58,396 nt of DNA from Amanita rubescens (taxonomy: Eukaryota > Basidiomycota > Agaricomycetes > Agaricales > Amanitaceae): assembly GCA_015039365.1 (NCBI GenBank), contig WION01000324.1, positions 1 through 58,396 of the forward strand, written 5' to 3'. Both the position numbers and the translations under genes were made by a program. Position 1 is the stretch's first letter; every line of letters begins with the position of its first letter. Below are positions 45,829 through 56,882 of this stretch, piece by piece. A model generated the notes under the pieces. The model saw only the letters and a program-made list of their open reading frames with translations. It was not told the DNA's origin and did no database searches.

Positions 45829-47741
45829 CTAATGCAACGTCTCTTCCCAAGTCCTCCCCACCGTCTTGACCAAATCCTCCTGAGCCACCTTCTTCCCACT
45901 CGAGAAATACCCAGCCGCAATCTTCGCATCAATCTCCACTCTCGAATCAGGGGGAATCAAATAATCAGGAAGATCATATCGTTTCTTGATCTCGATCCCA
46001 CTTTTCACAATCGCATCATACTTCATGTCGCTCATGGATATCATGTTGTCCACTTTGGTGATGCCTAGCCAGTGGAGAACGTCTGGCATAAGAGCTTGGA
46101 AGCGCATATCTTTGACGCCTGCTACGAGTTCGGTGGATTTGAAATATTTGTCTGCAGAGTCTCCACCGCGTTTGCGGAGGTTGTATACGAGGTATCTGGA
46201 GGGAGGAGTGAGATGAGAATGGTGCATTGGAAAGGAAGCGAGTTGGACACTGACTTGGTGACTTCACCCAATGCGCGCCCTTCTTTACGGAAGTAGACTA
46301 CCACACCGACACCACCTGGGCACGAGAGGGTGAGTTACGAAAGAGGAAGGGAAGAGGTATATACCTCGTTGTGTACACCGTATACATTCCTCGATCGCAT
46401 ATACCAAGTAGGGTTTGCAGGTGCAAATGTCTGATCCGAATACGTCCGATCCGTTACATTCGTCGTGGACGCGTAGCGTCAATTCTTTACTGGTATCGGT
46501 TACATATGCCGGATTTCCAACTAGCATAGGACGTGTCAGCTAATCACGATCGAGAGAAAGCATAGGAAAAAAAGTCCACTTTACATATATAAACAGTAAG
46601 ATTGCCGATGGGCGGGAGGAACACTTTGATATCAGGACGAGTTATCAATTCGGGGTACATTCCTCCCGTTTCTTCAAACAACGCGCGTCTCAACAAGCTT
46701 TCGGATCTAAATTCACGATCAGAACGTTGCAAAAAACGAGACGATAGAAGAACGTACATGCCAAACCTCTCCGCCACACCAGGCAAATACCAAACCGGAT
46801 CCACCGCCGCCTTGCTAATGGCTATTTCCACACCAGGCGACACATCCTTCCTCTCACTCCCATCCTCATTCCTCAACGGTATACTCTCAATAACGAGTTT
46901 CCCATCAATTTTGATATCACCCTTCTTCGCCGCTTCATCCAACTCGCTCAGCTTCATATGAGCCTTCGTCACCGCGATACTCGGACGCGCGTCCAACCCC
47001 CGTTTTTCAATTTCGTCAGTAAAGACTTGCGGGACGAGATGACCCCATGGGTCTAAGCTGACAATCTTGTGTTTGTCGTACCACGAGGGTTGGGGTGAGA
47101 TTGAGACAGGGGGTTGGGTGAGGGCGTAGTCGGGTTTGTGAGAAGGGGAAAGAGCGCCCATAGCGATGGAGAGGGCGCGGTAGATGGAGTAAGACCCGGA
47201 TTGAGCGCCGATGGCGTTGCGGTGTTTAATGGAAGAAGGGAGACGGGAACATATGACAGGCCCGCGTGTCTTTGCGTCTTGTGCGCCCCAGTTGAGCGGG
47301 TGGGGTTCGATACCGTGTTGGTCGGGGTAGGCTGTCGGTCGAGTTTAGGAATGGATGGGTTTATTAGATAGGTGGACTTACTGCTTAGAAGGATGCGACC
47401 CGGGTAGAGTAACTTTTCCCTCTCCTTGTCCGATGTAGCTGGGGTGGAGTGTGACCTGCCGACATGGGGGGATGACTCGAGAACTTTGGTCGCTAAAGTG
47501 GATGGTGATGTGGGCGAGCCAGGCAAGCTGAGATCTGGGTCGGATTGGACGGCTTTAGGCTCTAGGAGCGTATGGTGTTTGGCGCTGGCGATGGCGTCTA
47601 ACTGAGAAAGAATGGGTCAGAGATAGTCACACAGGTTGACAGAAACCATCACCGTACCTTGGCTTGCATGGTTTGTTGCTGGATTTGCATGGCCTCCAGC
47701 TGGGCAAGAATCTGGGTGAGTACGGCGTCTGAGACGGGCAT
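45829..47741 (-). CDS. URC1: URC1-like GTP cyclohydrolase II family protein
   Basis: The ATG at 47741 opens MPVSDAVLTQILAQLEAMQ, a short coiled coil. The conserved N-terminal region follows (HPLNWGAQDAKTRGPVI, GSYSIYRALSIAMG, WYDKHKIVSLDPWGHLVP) and then the GTP cyclohydrolase II core: HDECNGSDVFGSDICTC carries the three zinc-binding cysteines, and GGVGVVVYFRKEGRALGEVTK is the next core strand and helix. The C-terminus reads YLVYNLRKRGGDSADKYF to the stop at 45829. Introns at five places join in frame. This architecture (GTP_cyclohydro-like N-terminus plus RibA-like core) is that of fungal uracil catabolism protein 1, a step of the URC pyrimidine degradation route, rather than riboflavin synthesis. 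It is intact and tail-to-tail with Dicer. Confidence 0.8.
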
Positions 47742-48384
47742 GATGATCGTGGTTCTGGTTCAAAAGAAAGCTTATAGACTAGCTGGCTACCCGGTAACTG
47801 CGCACACTCGCCTCAAGTTCGCTTCAACTCCGTCGTACGTAAATCCTTAAATAACAATAAGCTATGCAACCCCGCCCCTTGAACCGGATCTTTCGTACAC
47901 TTGCGGCCCTCCGCAGAACAACCGGCTGGACCAATATAGGCTTTACATATTCACCTCACCAGATGCATTATATTGAGCTTCACATGATGCCCGACTAACG
48001 AACGGTCCAACATTGTACCGCTTTCACGCACGAGCGTTCACTCCGTTCTTGCCGCCCTAACTTTTGTAGGAGAAAAAGGTTGCAACGACGCCTCAAACAG
48101 TCCTTCAAACAGGGAATCATGACATGGCCCGGTATTTTCCGTGTTCATAGATTGACGTTGCGAATCCATTCGTGTCGAGAGCGCATGAACTTTCTGCCAT
48201 CACTGGGAAAGCGCCGAAATTGCGAGGACTCGAGCGTTGTCACCTACTGCGTCGGCAACGTCCGCGATGTCAATATCCTGACGACGCTATCGATTCAAGT
48301 CGTGTTTGAACTCTCCTGTTAACGTTTGTGAAATGTAATGACATTGTGATTGTGATTAAGATTTTACTCGTCGTGTGCATAAAA
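47742..48384. other. Intergenic between URC1-like gene and 5S rRNA
   Basis: Promoter side of the URC1-like gene. An 80-codon plus-strand frame near 48080-48322 shows no recognisable domain. Confidence 0.4.
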
Positions 48385-48502
48385 AACCACAGCACCCAGG
48401 ATTCCCGCGTGGTCCCCCACCGTGGTACTAACTAGGCGGCACTCTGGTTGACTGCGCAGATCGGACGGGATGCGGTGCTTTCAGAGTCCTATGGCCGTGG
48501 AT
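48385..48502 (-). rRNA. 5S ribosomal RNA
   Basis: The minus strand reads ATCCACGGCCATAGGAC, then GCACCGCATCCCGTCCGATC, a TAGTTAGTACCACGGTGGGG block, and ends GGGTGCTGTGG followed by six Ts, a pol III terminator. These are the conserved blocks of fungal 5S rRNA, including the internal control region, and 118 nt is the normal length. The outer stem can pair (ATCCACGGC with GCTGTGGTT). Helix partners GGACTCTG and CAGAGT remain complementary, which argues for a functional gene. It lies alone among protein genes, not in an rDNA repeat visible here. Confidence 0.92.
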
Positions 48503-49034
48503 AACTTTCTCTATCATAAGTATCCCAAGTCCCGTTTGAGTTGTGTGTGACTGTCCTCAGGCCCGCCGCCATCATGATGGGACAACCTAACTTTACACTA
48601 CACGGCATTCTCCTCGACTTCCCCAAAAACGTGACTAGCGTTGTTTATCATAGACTGTGAGTCGCGTATCATGATTGTACGGTAACCAACTTTTTCTAGA
48701 TATCCCATCTGTCGCATGTGGTCAGATTCATGACTCGCCCTCCCGATCATATTCACTCGGTTGCGGCCCCGCTTGATTATCCAATTTCTAGATCATGATA
48801 ACACACGCCCAGGAGAATAATTAATGAAGACCGTAGACACGATTCTTACGACATGACAACTGCTCACATGAACGACAGGCTCACACCGTTACTACTAACA
48901 CTAACCTTCCCGACCCATCCCTGTTAGAGGTCTGATGAGGGGAGTTCCGCCCGACGCTTCGATAAATCACGCGGATCGCTTACTTAAAATCCAAACCCCT
49001 AAGAAATTTAGCTCACCCTCCAACTTCTCCCGCA
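48503..49034. other. Intergenic, no further feature
   Basis: Upstream of the 5S gene on the minus strand and of the next gene on the plus strand. Nothing else is recognised. Confidence 0.45.
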
Positions 49035-49812
49035 ATGGCATCGGAAAGACTCGTCAAACAAGCCAAACTCTCGCTCGTCCAACACTACAGGTCGCGCCCA
49101 CAACAACGACATCAATTTAGACCCTCCAATGCATATGGGGACCGTGACGATGTCTGGGAGCGGGAATTTGCGCAATTGCTGGTTCGTCGCAAGATCCGAA
49201 GGTCTTACCGCTGACTCACTATGTGTTCCACAGGCCGACTACGACTTTACTGTGGGTGGCAGCAGCAAGCGCGATGACCAAGTCAAGTCGTGGGTAGACG
49301 AGGTTCAATATGGGAAGGAGCAGACGTTATCTGAGCCTGCATGGCCTTTGCAATGGGCCTCCTCGCTTCTGCGCGGAACCATAATACCCAATTACTCATT
49401 CGGCATCGCCTCGCAAGATCCGGCTCTGTCATCAGATCCAGATGCACTCGACGAGGATCGATGGGAAGATATGAACAGATATATGGCAGTGCCCAATTGG
49501 GATTATCTCGTGGATACGATTCATAAAGTTGAACGAAACACGACTGGAGAGATTATGGTATATTTCACTTCGTGAGTTGTTGGTTTTACGATTTTGATTC
49601 ACGAAATGAGACGAGTTGTCCGTTTTCAGGAGACATGGTGAAAAGATTAAAGAGAGGGGTGTCCTTTGCAAGGCTCGATTGCCGAAGAAAGTAAGTGGAC
49701 GGTAAATTTTCTCCGAGTTCTTGGCTTAGTTTCGCACTAGCTCCTTGCGTTCTATGAAGAGAATTTGAGATGGAATGATAACGTAGTAGTGAATGGACAT
49801 TATTTCTGCTAG
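49035..49812 (+). CDS. Conserved hypothetical protein
   Basis: The ATG at 49035 opens MASERLVKQAKLSLVQHY. An intron of 52 nt follows WEREFAQLL, then ADYDFTVGGSSKRDDQVKSW, YGKEQTLSEPAWPLQWASSL, SFGIASQDPALSSDPDALDE and WEDMNRYMAVPNWDYLVDTI. Two further introns (after MVYFTS and after ARLPKK) lead to FYEENLRWND..NGHYFC and a TAG at 49812. The frame is coding-like throughout and the protein is hydrophilic with no membrane segment. I do not recognise a named domain. It lies 101 bp before the TSR2 gene on the same strand. The last two exons are less certain; without the final intron the protein would end a few codons after ARLPKK. Confidence 0.65.
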
Positions 49813-49913
49813 AACATGTAATTATTTTGATCTGGGTTGAATATTATTCTGCGAGCTTGGCGGCGTATTTTGAGATGGCCGGACAAACAAAAGTAAACAT
49901 TCCGATCCTCTCC

Positions 49914-50504
49914 ATGGCCGACGCCCAAAAGCGTCCACCAGCACCATTGGTTATATTCGCACGCGGGGTGATTTCACGCTTAGCTGTTTGGCCAGTCCTA
50001 CGCGTAGCCGTGCAAGAAAATTGGGGAGGCCCAAAATCCGAAGATAAACGAACTTGGCTCGCTTCGGAAATCGTAGACGCATTCGAAAACCAAAATCCTC
50101 TCCCTGATGATCAATATGTGGAAGAATTGCTACTTCAAGTGATGGAAGACGAGTTCGACTGTGTTGTAGAGGATGGAAGCGGTGAGGACGTAGGGAGGGA
50201 TATCGTAAAGATGTGGATGGAATCGCAGGTGATGGATGGAAAACGCGATACGATCGCGAAATTTGAGGAGATGGCTGGAAAAATGAAAGGAAAAAAGGTC
50301 TCTGCGCAAATAACCTCTGAGGAGAATGAGGTGGATGGGGAAGGGGAGGAGGATTCTGATGACGACGATTGGGAAGATGAAGACGAGGGACAAATGGAGG
50401 TTGATGAAGTTCCAAAACTTCTGGATCGCGGGCGCAAAAATGAGCCAGAGGTGGATGAAGATGGCTTTACCCTTGTGAAAGGGAAGAAACCGCTACGAAG
50501 GTAG
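49914..50504 (+). CDS. TSR2: Pre-rRNA-processing protein TSR2
   Basis: Single-exon gene of 196 residues from MADAQKRPPAPLVIFARG. The WGG-domain core is clear: WPVLRVAVQENWGGPKSEDK, LASEIVDAFENQN, YVEELLLQVMEDEFDCVVED and IVKMWMES. The C-terminal third is highly acidic (GEGEEDSDDDDWEDEDEG) and ends DEDGFTLVKGKKPLRR. TSR2 is the escortin that chaperones ribosomal protein eS26 (Rps26) to the nuclear pre-40S particle, and the acidic tail and DGFTLV end are typical. The frame is also open upstream of this ATG, but the preceding residues are not conserved-looking. Confidence 0.9.
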   Translation: MADAQKRPPAPLVIFARGVISRLAVWPVLRVAVQENWGGPKSEDKRTWLASEIVDAFENQNPLPDDQYVEELLLQVMEDEFDCVVEDGSGEDVGRDIVKMWMESQVMDGKRDTIAKFEEMAGKMKGKKVSAQITSEENEVDGEGEEDSDDDDWEDEDEGQMEVDEVPKLLDRGRKNEPEVDEDGFTLVKGKKPLRR

Positions 50505-51261
50505 CAGCAAGGTCAGTTGAATCGCATGCCCTATGCCGTCCTTGATAATTATGTTCGCTAGGGGTTCCACTCTTTGGCTCTCACCTGGGGACGTTATTGC
50601 TGTAATGCCTTACTTCGCGGTCATGTAAACGCGTGGTTGAGCTCCATAGATAAATCGAGAACCGAGCCAATTCACTCCTATCACGCCGCGAGATATTGGA
50701 GAAATTCAGGCACGTAGCCTGCACGAGGCATGATTCATTCGTTCACCATCGCCATCATCGGGACTGGTGACAGTGCCCCATTATATCCGATAATGTCTTG
50801 GCCTCCATCTCATGGACTCCTAATCATCAGTGCATCAATGATATGCTATAGATTGAGGTTTAAAGTTTCCAAAGTCTGCCTCGGATTGGGGATATGGACG
50901 ACGCAAGACAATGGTATGTAAACACGACAGGAAGCGAATACTGTAATCATCGATTTCGTTATTCGGGTCGCAATGATTGATGCTTTCTCGTGAGTGCACG
51001 AATTTTCCTTTTTTTACGTTGATAACGAGCGCGGTGCAAAGAAATAACCCAAGCGAACCTTTCACACATCGTTCTGTAATCCAGCATTAGTCCCGGCCTT
51101 ACACTCGGAAGCGACGGACGCAATAGTGAGTGGCACATATGCCTATTCCATCTCCTAACTACGACCGCATATTCCTTGAAACGTGTAGATTTCCACCACG
51201 CCCAGAACCGAATGACAACTATAAATGGCCCATGTTCAAGTTGTACTGTGCTACAACCACA
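50505..51261. other. Intergenic between TSR2 and GH51 genes
   Basis: About 750 bp; no gene recognised. A TATA-like TATAAATGG lies near 51220, about 40 bp before the GH51 start. Confidence 0.45.
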
Positions 51262-54200
51262 ATGAAGTCCAAGTTCCTTTGTTCTGCCATTTGGATACTT
51301 GTTTCTTTCACAACCGTCAAAGCTATCACAGTCCATATCGACAGGACGGCCAGTCACAACATTCCATCGACACTTTGTACGCACCATTTCGTTTCGACGT
51401 TTAATTTCTAACTGTTTGCGTAGGGGGGATGATGTTTGAGGTGACTACAGATCTGTTTTCACACATTGACACGAATCTTATGCGTTTTCCGGTCAGGATA
51501 TCAATGTAAGGATACTACTCAGACCTCTGTATACTTGACACTGAGGCACAAACAGCATGTGCGTAATAGCTTTTGAAGCAAGAAAAAGGCTTATCATTTT
51601 GAAGAGCGGGGATGGTGGTCTCTATGCAGAGCGTACGCTACCAGTTCGAAGGACGGCTTATTCTAACCCCCTCCCAAGTCTTACAAAATCGCGCATTCCA
51701 GCAAGTTACACCAGGAACAGACGCAGCACTCGCCGGATGGCAAGCTATAAATGCCGCTTGCATCACAGTCATTAAGGAGACGGTCCCTGTATCCCCTGCT
51801 CTTCCTAACGCAATACGGGTCGTTATTCCCAGCGGCAAATCTGATGCTGTCGGGTTTGCCAACACCGGTTATTACGGCAAGTATAGTTGCTTTCCCTGGT
51901 CACCGGTCATTCTCAACTTGGATTTCGCGATAGGGATCAAGGTAACAGCCGGAATGCCGTATAAAGCTTCCTTCTATTACCGTTTCCCGATTTCTTCTTC
52001 ATTCACCGGAACGCTCACTGTGGGCTTACAAACAACGGAAGGCCAGGTTCTGGCGGCCAGTCAAGTACTGGTGTGCGGATCGCAGACATCCTGGAAGCAA
52101 GTCAATATCAAGCTTATTGCTACAATAACACCTCCTTCCACGGCAAATTTGTTCGCCATCACGCTTGACGGTGGCGCTGCCAATGGACAGACTATCCATT
52201 TTGCCATGTTATCGCTGTTCCCGCCTACGTTCAACGATAGGCCAAACGGAATGAGAATAGATATTGCACAAGTATGTATGTACGTGTCACCAGATAATCC
52301 ATAGTAACCAAAAACGCTTTAGGCTCTGCAGGAAGCACGGCCTTCATTTTGGCGTTTCCCTGGTAGGAAGAAGTTTTCTGTGAATTGGTCTTTCAATCGT
52401 CACCGATACATTCTTTTGCAGGCGGAAATAATTTAGAGGGGAAAACTGCTTCCACTAGATGGAAGTGGTACAACACGGTTCGTTCATTTTGTGGAGGGCC
52501 TCTCAGTACGGACAATCATTTATACTTTATTCAGGTTGGACCTTTACTTGACAGACCCGGTCGCATGGGAGACTGGGGTTACGTTAACACAGAGTATGTC
52601 TCCGCTCAGCAAAATCAGTGTCATCGCACTGATTTCGTCATAGTGGTCTTGGCCTACTAGATTACCTTCATTGGTGCGAAGACCTAGACATGCAATCTAT
52701 CATGGCTGTCTGGGCAGGTGCGTCAACTGCGGTTGTGCTTCAGGATTCCCCGCTAATATTCGATCAGGTTACGCGCTAGGTTACGCGGTTAATGGAACTA
52801 GTGTTCCTGAGAACGCGCTTGGTCCTTACATCCAAGAAGCGATTGACCAGGTGAGCCGATTTGTCTTTTTGGTCGGGTATTGTTAATGTGTCGTGACAGA
52901 TAAACTTTGTGATTGGCGATCCTGCTGATAGCGCTCCTGGTGTGTTTCGTTGAATACACGCTACATGAAAGATTCACTAGTCCTGGTGATAGCCGCTCTC
53001 CGTGCTTCGCTGGGTCACCCAGCCCCCTTCTCGCTGAAATACGTGGAAGTGGGGAATGAGGTAGGCTTGGTTCCTTGCTCTAGAGTCAGTGCATCACTTG
53101 ACGCGTTCCGCAGGACTTTTTTGCCCAATCGTCGTACGTAGTCTTTTCAATGACACAAGTTAATGTTAATGAATCGTTTTATCAGATATGCATACCGTTG
53201 GGACGCCTTTGTCACTGTGCTCCGAGCCAAATTCCCTCAACTCGGTAAAACGATTACTTTTCTTTATCACTCTGCCTTATTTACCCTGATAACCAGTATT
53301 TATTTCAACTTCTTACTTGAACAAGCCTGCTCTATCACCCGCTCCAGTCAGTTACGATCTCCACGTTTACCAAATTCCCGGTACGCAATAGCAATCACTT
53401 TCTCGTGATTAAGGTCTCATGCTGCTTTTGAAGCATGGTTTGCTCAGAATACTTTCTACTATGATTCTTTCCCAGTACGCATCATTCATAAGATGCTCAT
53501 GTTGGTTCAACACTGATTTTGAATAGCGAGATGGCACAAAGTTTTTCGAGGTGGGTTAGAACTTCAGTAGATTGGCAGAATGGTTTACGAACAACCATTC
53601 CCAGGGAGAATATGCGGCAATTTCGACCAATGAAACAGATCCCTTCGCCGGAAGGTTCGTTTATCCGACCATGCAAGGTATGCATTATTACATGTAGTTT
53701 AACTGATACGTTATTCTCAATATCATTAAGGCTCGGTGGCCGAAGCTGCTTTTATGACAGGATTGGAAAGGAACAGCGATATTGTGCAAGTAGATGTGTT
53801 CGTTTGACTACTCAAACTATTTATATTTGATTATAGTTTTGCAGCTTCGTATGCTCCGCTGATGAATGTGAGCGATCTCTGCTTCGCGATATTTGTTCAA
53901 GCTGACGTATCGTAAGCATGTATCTGATTCGCAATGGGTATGCTCATCCGTGTTGTATTACGCGATGCTCATAACTTCCCGAAATAGACACCAAATCTTC
54001 TCAGCTTTGAGTGCGTCACTCAGTACTAGTGTGGTTCTCATTCTCATTGTTGAAGTAACGTTCAGTGCCGGTGCAGTGTATAAATCTACAAGCTATTATG
54101 TTCAGAAGGTCTTCGCGCCCATCTACAGTGGCGAATTACTTTCTTAATATCTTTCGCAGCTCTTTAGCCTGAATCGCGGTGATGCATACTTGCCGAGCAC

Positions 54201-54555
54201 ATTGCCGAATGCGAATGGAACATTGTTTTGGAGTGTCGTCCGTCAATGTTCAACCAACGAAATTATCATAAAGGTGGGCCCCTCCTCGAGCATGCGAGCA
54301 CGTTTAACCCCATTGCAGATTTCCAACACAATCGAAACCCCTACTGCTGTGACGTTCGTCCTCTCTTCGTCATTTAAAAATGCAGTGTCGACCGGGACTG
54401 CCCAGGTCCTATCGGCGGGGGATGCCACCACGAGCAATACGCCATCGTCGCCTAATAGTGCCGTACCTGTCACAAGGAGTATTGTAACGGGGAGACGTTT
54501 CACGTATGAAGCTCCAGGATATAGTCTCAATGTCCTAACCTTTGTAGCACATTAA
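51262..54555 (+). CDS. Secreted GH51 alpha-L-arabinofuranosidase
   Basis: Removes arabinose side chains from plant cell-wall arabinoxylan or arabinan. A signal peptide is visible ([21 protein letters not shown]). Early exons are tiny (51424-51440, 51497-51505, 51556-51558) and restore [19 protein letters not shown]. Next come [10 protein letters not shown], a carbohydrate-binding-like beta domain ([19 protein letters not shown]), [52 protein letters not shown] then DFFAQS (acid/base Glu in GNE), [12 protein letters not shown] then GEYAAIST (nucleophile region), [32 protein letters not shown] and a C-terminal beta domain ending [11 protein letters not shown]. There are many short introns; one (51877-51933) is GC-AG. 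Length is about 640 residues, normal for fungal GH51. It looks intact. Confidence 0.85.
51556..51558 (+). other. Predicted 3-nt microexon (CAT) in GH51
   Basis: Between introns 51506-51555 (GTAAGG..ACAG, 50 nt) and 51559-51604 (GTGCGT..GAAG, 46 nt) the bases CAT would add His to give DINHSGDGG, the family consensus. Skipping gives DINSGDGG by a single 99-nt intron. Confidence 0.6.
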
Positions 54556-54650
54556 CACTCACGGACGATTACGTTGCAAGTCACTACGCTTCTATTACTA
54601 GTATCTAAAAGAGGATATGAGCAATTGTGATGGAACGTTTGATTGATATA
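54513..54650 (+). repeat. Inverted duplicate, arm 1 (GH51 3' end and 3' flank)
   Basis: The last 14 codons of GH51 plus about 95 bp of 3' flank recur inverted at 56762-56882 with high similarity and one gap of about 20 nt. Confidence 0.8.
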
Positions 54651-55562
54651 AGAACGCTCTCTATTCCCACTGTCGTGATGTGTTGTTGACAATACCAATA
54701 GAAGTTTCTAAAAAAGCACAGCTTAGATATATCGGCCCTTCGCTATCGCCCGTGACGAAATTGCTGTAAACTCGTGTCAATATGTCGGTGACATGATGAT
54801 TCCAATGTGTTTGCCACAAGTATATTCGCCATCCTTATCTTTAATCACTCATGTCAAGCGAAATCGAACCCAAGGTAGAAATGGCGCGGCAATGAATCTT
54901 CCGGCCGCCGCTCCGTATTTACCGCAACGAGCGGCCCACGAGAATGGGAGACTTAAGACGTGAACACGACGTTATCACAAAGTCCAGGGCCATGTGCAAT
55001 CGTTGTTGGACTCGCCAATTCATATTTTTGTACCCCTCCATCGTGGCACATCCACCGCCCAAGGCTATTTGGGACCTCACTCAAACTCCAAGTTTCTGAA
55101 GCAATCAGCTTTCCTTCTCACCGGCCGGTAGTGTATCTTTTTTATACCTTCTTATTTTCCTTCCGACGTATAGCTGCACAGGAACATGGCCGCGTTGGTA
55201 TCAACAAATAAGGAACAAATGGGCCTGCCAAACTGAGGTCGACTCTCCAGCTGCCCTAGCTGCCACCCCCAGATGCTCCGATTGACCCGATCTGTAGTTC
55301 CCATAAGTTAGGCCGCTTTGCAAGCGACAATAATGCAGCCAAATTGAATGATATAACGCCATGTCACGAAGAAATTGACATTTCCCGCCAAAAATGGACG
55401 CATATTAGGATGCATAGAGGTAGTCGAAGGTCACTTCGTAGACGTAGTACTCGCACCAAAGCCACGATACGACTCCGAAACGAAACATGATATTTTGAAT
55501 CCGACTGGCCGGCAATCGGATCACTACGACCATGAACAGAGTAACATCGACAAAACTGTACG
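54651..55562. other. Intergenic, no gene recognised
   Basis: Lies between the first inverted arm and the secreted-protein gene. Short plus-strand frames (for example 55375-55638) lack recognisable domains and overlap the 3' end of the minus-strand gene. Confidence 0.4.
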
Positions 55563-56161
55563 CTATGTCCTATTTCCTTTCCATTCCACTCTTCCAGGGG
55601 CTATGATTTTGAAAGAACAAAAGCTGTCTGGATGCTGAACTTCAATTTCAATCCTACTACCCTGTATCAAGTCCGACGTTAAGTATATAAGAGACGTGTA
55701 CATTGATATGCTGACCGTTTCTTTTCGTTCCCATGTACCAGCGAGTTCCCACTTTTTATCGGTGGGATGAACTTTGGCCCAACGAAGGGCCGGTCCTTGG
55801 CTCTCACTCGAAACCATTAAATTTTTGCGACCCACAACATAGGAGCTAGGCGTTTGAGTGAATGTGAGCTGTTGTGCCCCGGACTTATCCAACTACGAAG
55901 GGTGAGATAAATGTGGATGTGGATACAGAAGGCCGATATTACCTCCCCCTTGTACTAATCATAAGAACAATGATTCAACTTTGTAAAAGAGATTCTACTG
56001 ACCACTCGGTGCCACGCGCCGCCCCCGGCCGTTAGAAACTCCATATTCTTTTCCTCTTCAAAGTCCAAACCGGCAGGCGCCCTTTTTTGTAGCTTCGCGG
56101 TCGGAGCTGCGGCCACAAAAGTGGCAAATAGGAAGAAAAGCAGTGCGGACGAGAACAGCAT
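55563..56161 (-). CDS. Small secreted protein, unknown function
   Basis: The ATG at 56161 opens a signal peptide (MLFSSALLFFLFATFVAAAP) followed by a possible propeptide with a dibasic LQKR site. Then come LDFEEEKNMEFLTAGGGAWH, a 12-nt microexon (55954-55943: Y-K-G-E) and an exon from 55892 with LDKSGAQQLTFTQTPSSYVV, LRWAKVHPTDKKWELAGTWE. The end reads GSRIEIEVQHPDSFCSF..VEWKGNRT. A final GT-AG intron of 54 nt (VSISMY..LIQ) may or may not be removed, since its length is a multiple of three. About 140 residues after processing, beta-rich by pattern. I recognise no family. It lies between the two inverted GH51-tail arms. Confidence 0.6.
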
Positions 56162-56282
56162 GTTTGAGAATTTGATAGACAACGTTTAATGGTGGATGGA
56201 AAAGGCGAGTGAAGTTGCAGAAGGGAGGCCAGCTCGAAGGTATAACATGGGGGACGGCAGATTTTATATCTCAGAGAAGGCG

Positions 56283-56530
56283 TCATGCACCGGCAATCAG
56301 GACGCTTGATGCTGATGACGCCCTAAAAATAATAATGGTTCCATCTGGTTCCATGGAGACAGGGAAAGGACCACCTGAACCTCCATAACATCTGACAAGG
56401 GTATCATTCGAATTCGTGTCAGGGGCCGTTTTGGATGCCAAAGTAGAAAGCCGACTAACTTGAAACATGTCCATTCTGCATCAAGATCTTTGCACGAGTT
56501 CGCACCAAACGAAGTGGATATCAAAATGGA
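56283..56530 (-). other. Unrecognised open frames upstream of the secreted-protein gene
   Basis: Two overlapping minus-strand frames without known domains. Probably the upstream region of the secreted-protein gene. Confidence 0.25.
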
Positions 56531-56761
56531 TTCCGCTTCCTGAGACTGTTAATGTATCCATCATCGAATGATGGAGCGAACCAGCGAAACACCGTGCATA
56601 GAACCCCCGCTCATTCATCATGTCACCGACATATTGACAGCAATTTCGTCACGGGTGATAGTGAAGTGTCGATATATCAGAAGTAAGGCTAAGCTGTGCT
56701 TTTTTAAAAACTTCTATTGGCTTTGCCAACAACACATCATGACAGCGGGAAAAGAGCTTCA

Positions 56762-56882
56762 TATATCAATCAAACGTTCCATCACAATTACTCATATCCT
56801 CATTTAGACAATGACTTGCGACGTAATTGTCCATGAGTGTTAATGTGCTACAAAGGTTAGGACATTGAGACTATATCCTGGA
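56762..56882 (-). repeat. Inverted duplicate, arm 2 (GH51 3' end copy)
   Basis: Reverse complement of the GH51 C-terminal codons, stop and 3' flank, retaining the sense order on the minus strand. Its upstream side (minus strand) joins directly to a helicase fragment near 56877-56882. Confidence 0.8.

Noticed and set aside
45179..45850. 223-codon minus-strand frame
   Set aside because: Antisense of the Dicer RNase IIIb exon; composition is that of a reversed coding exon.
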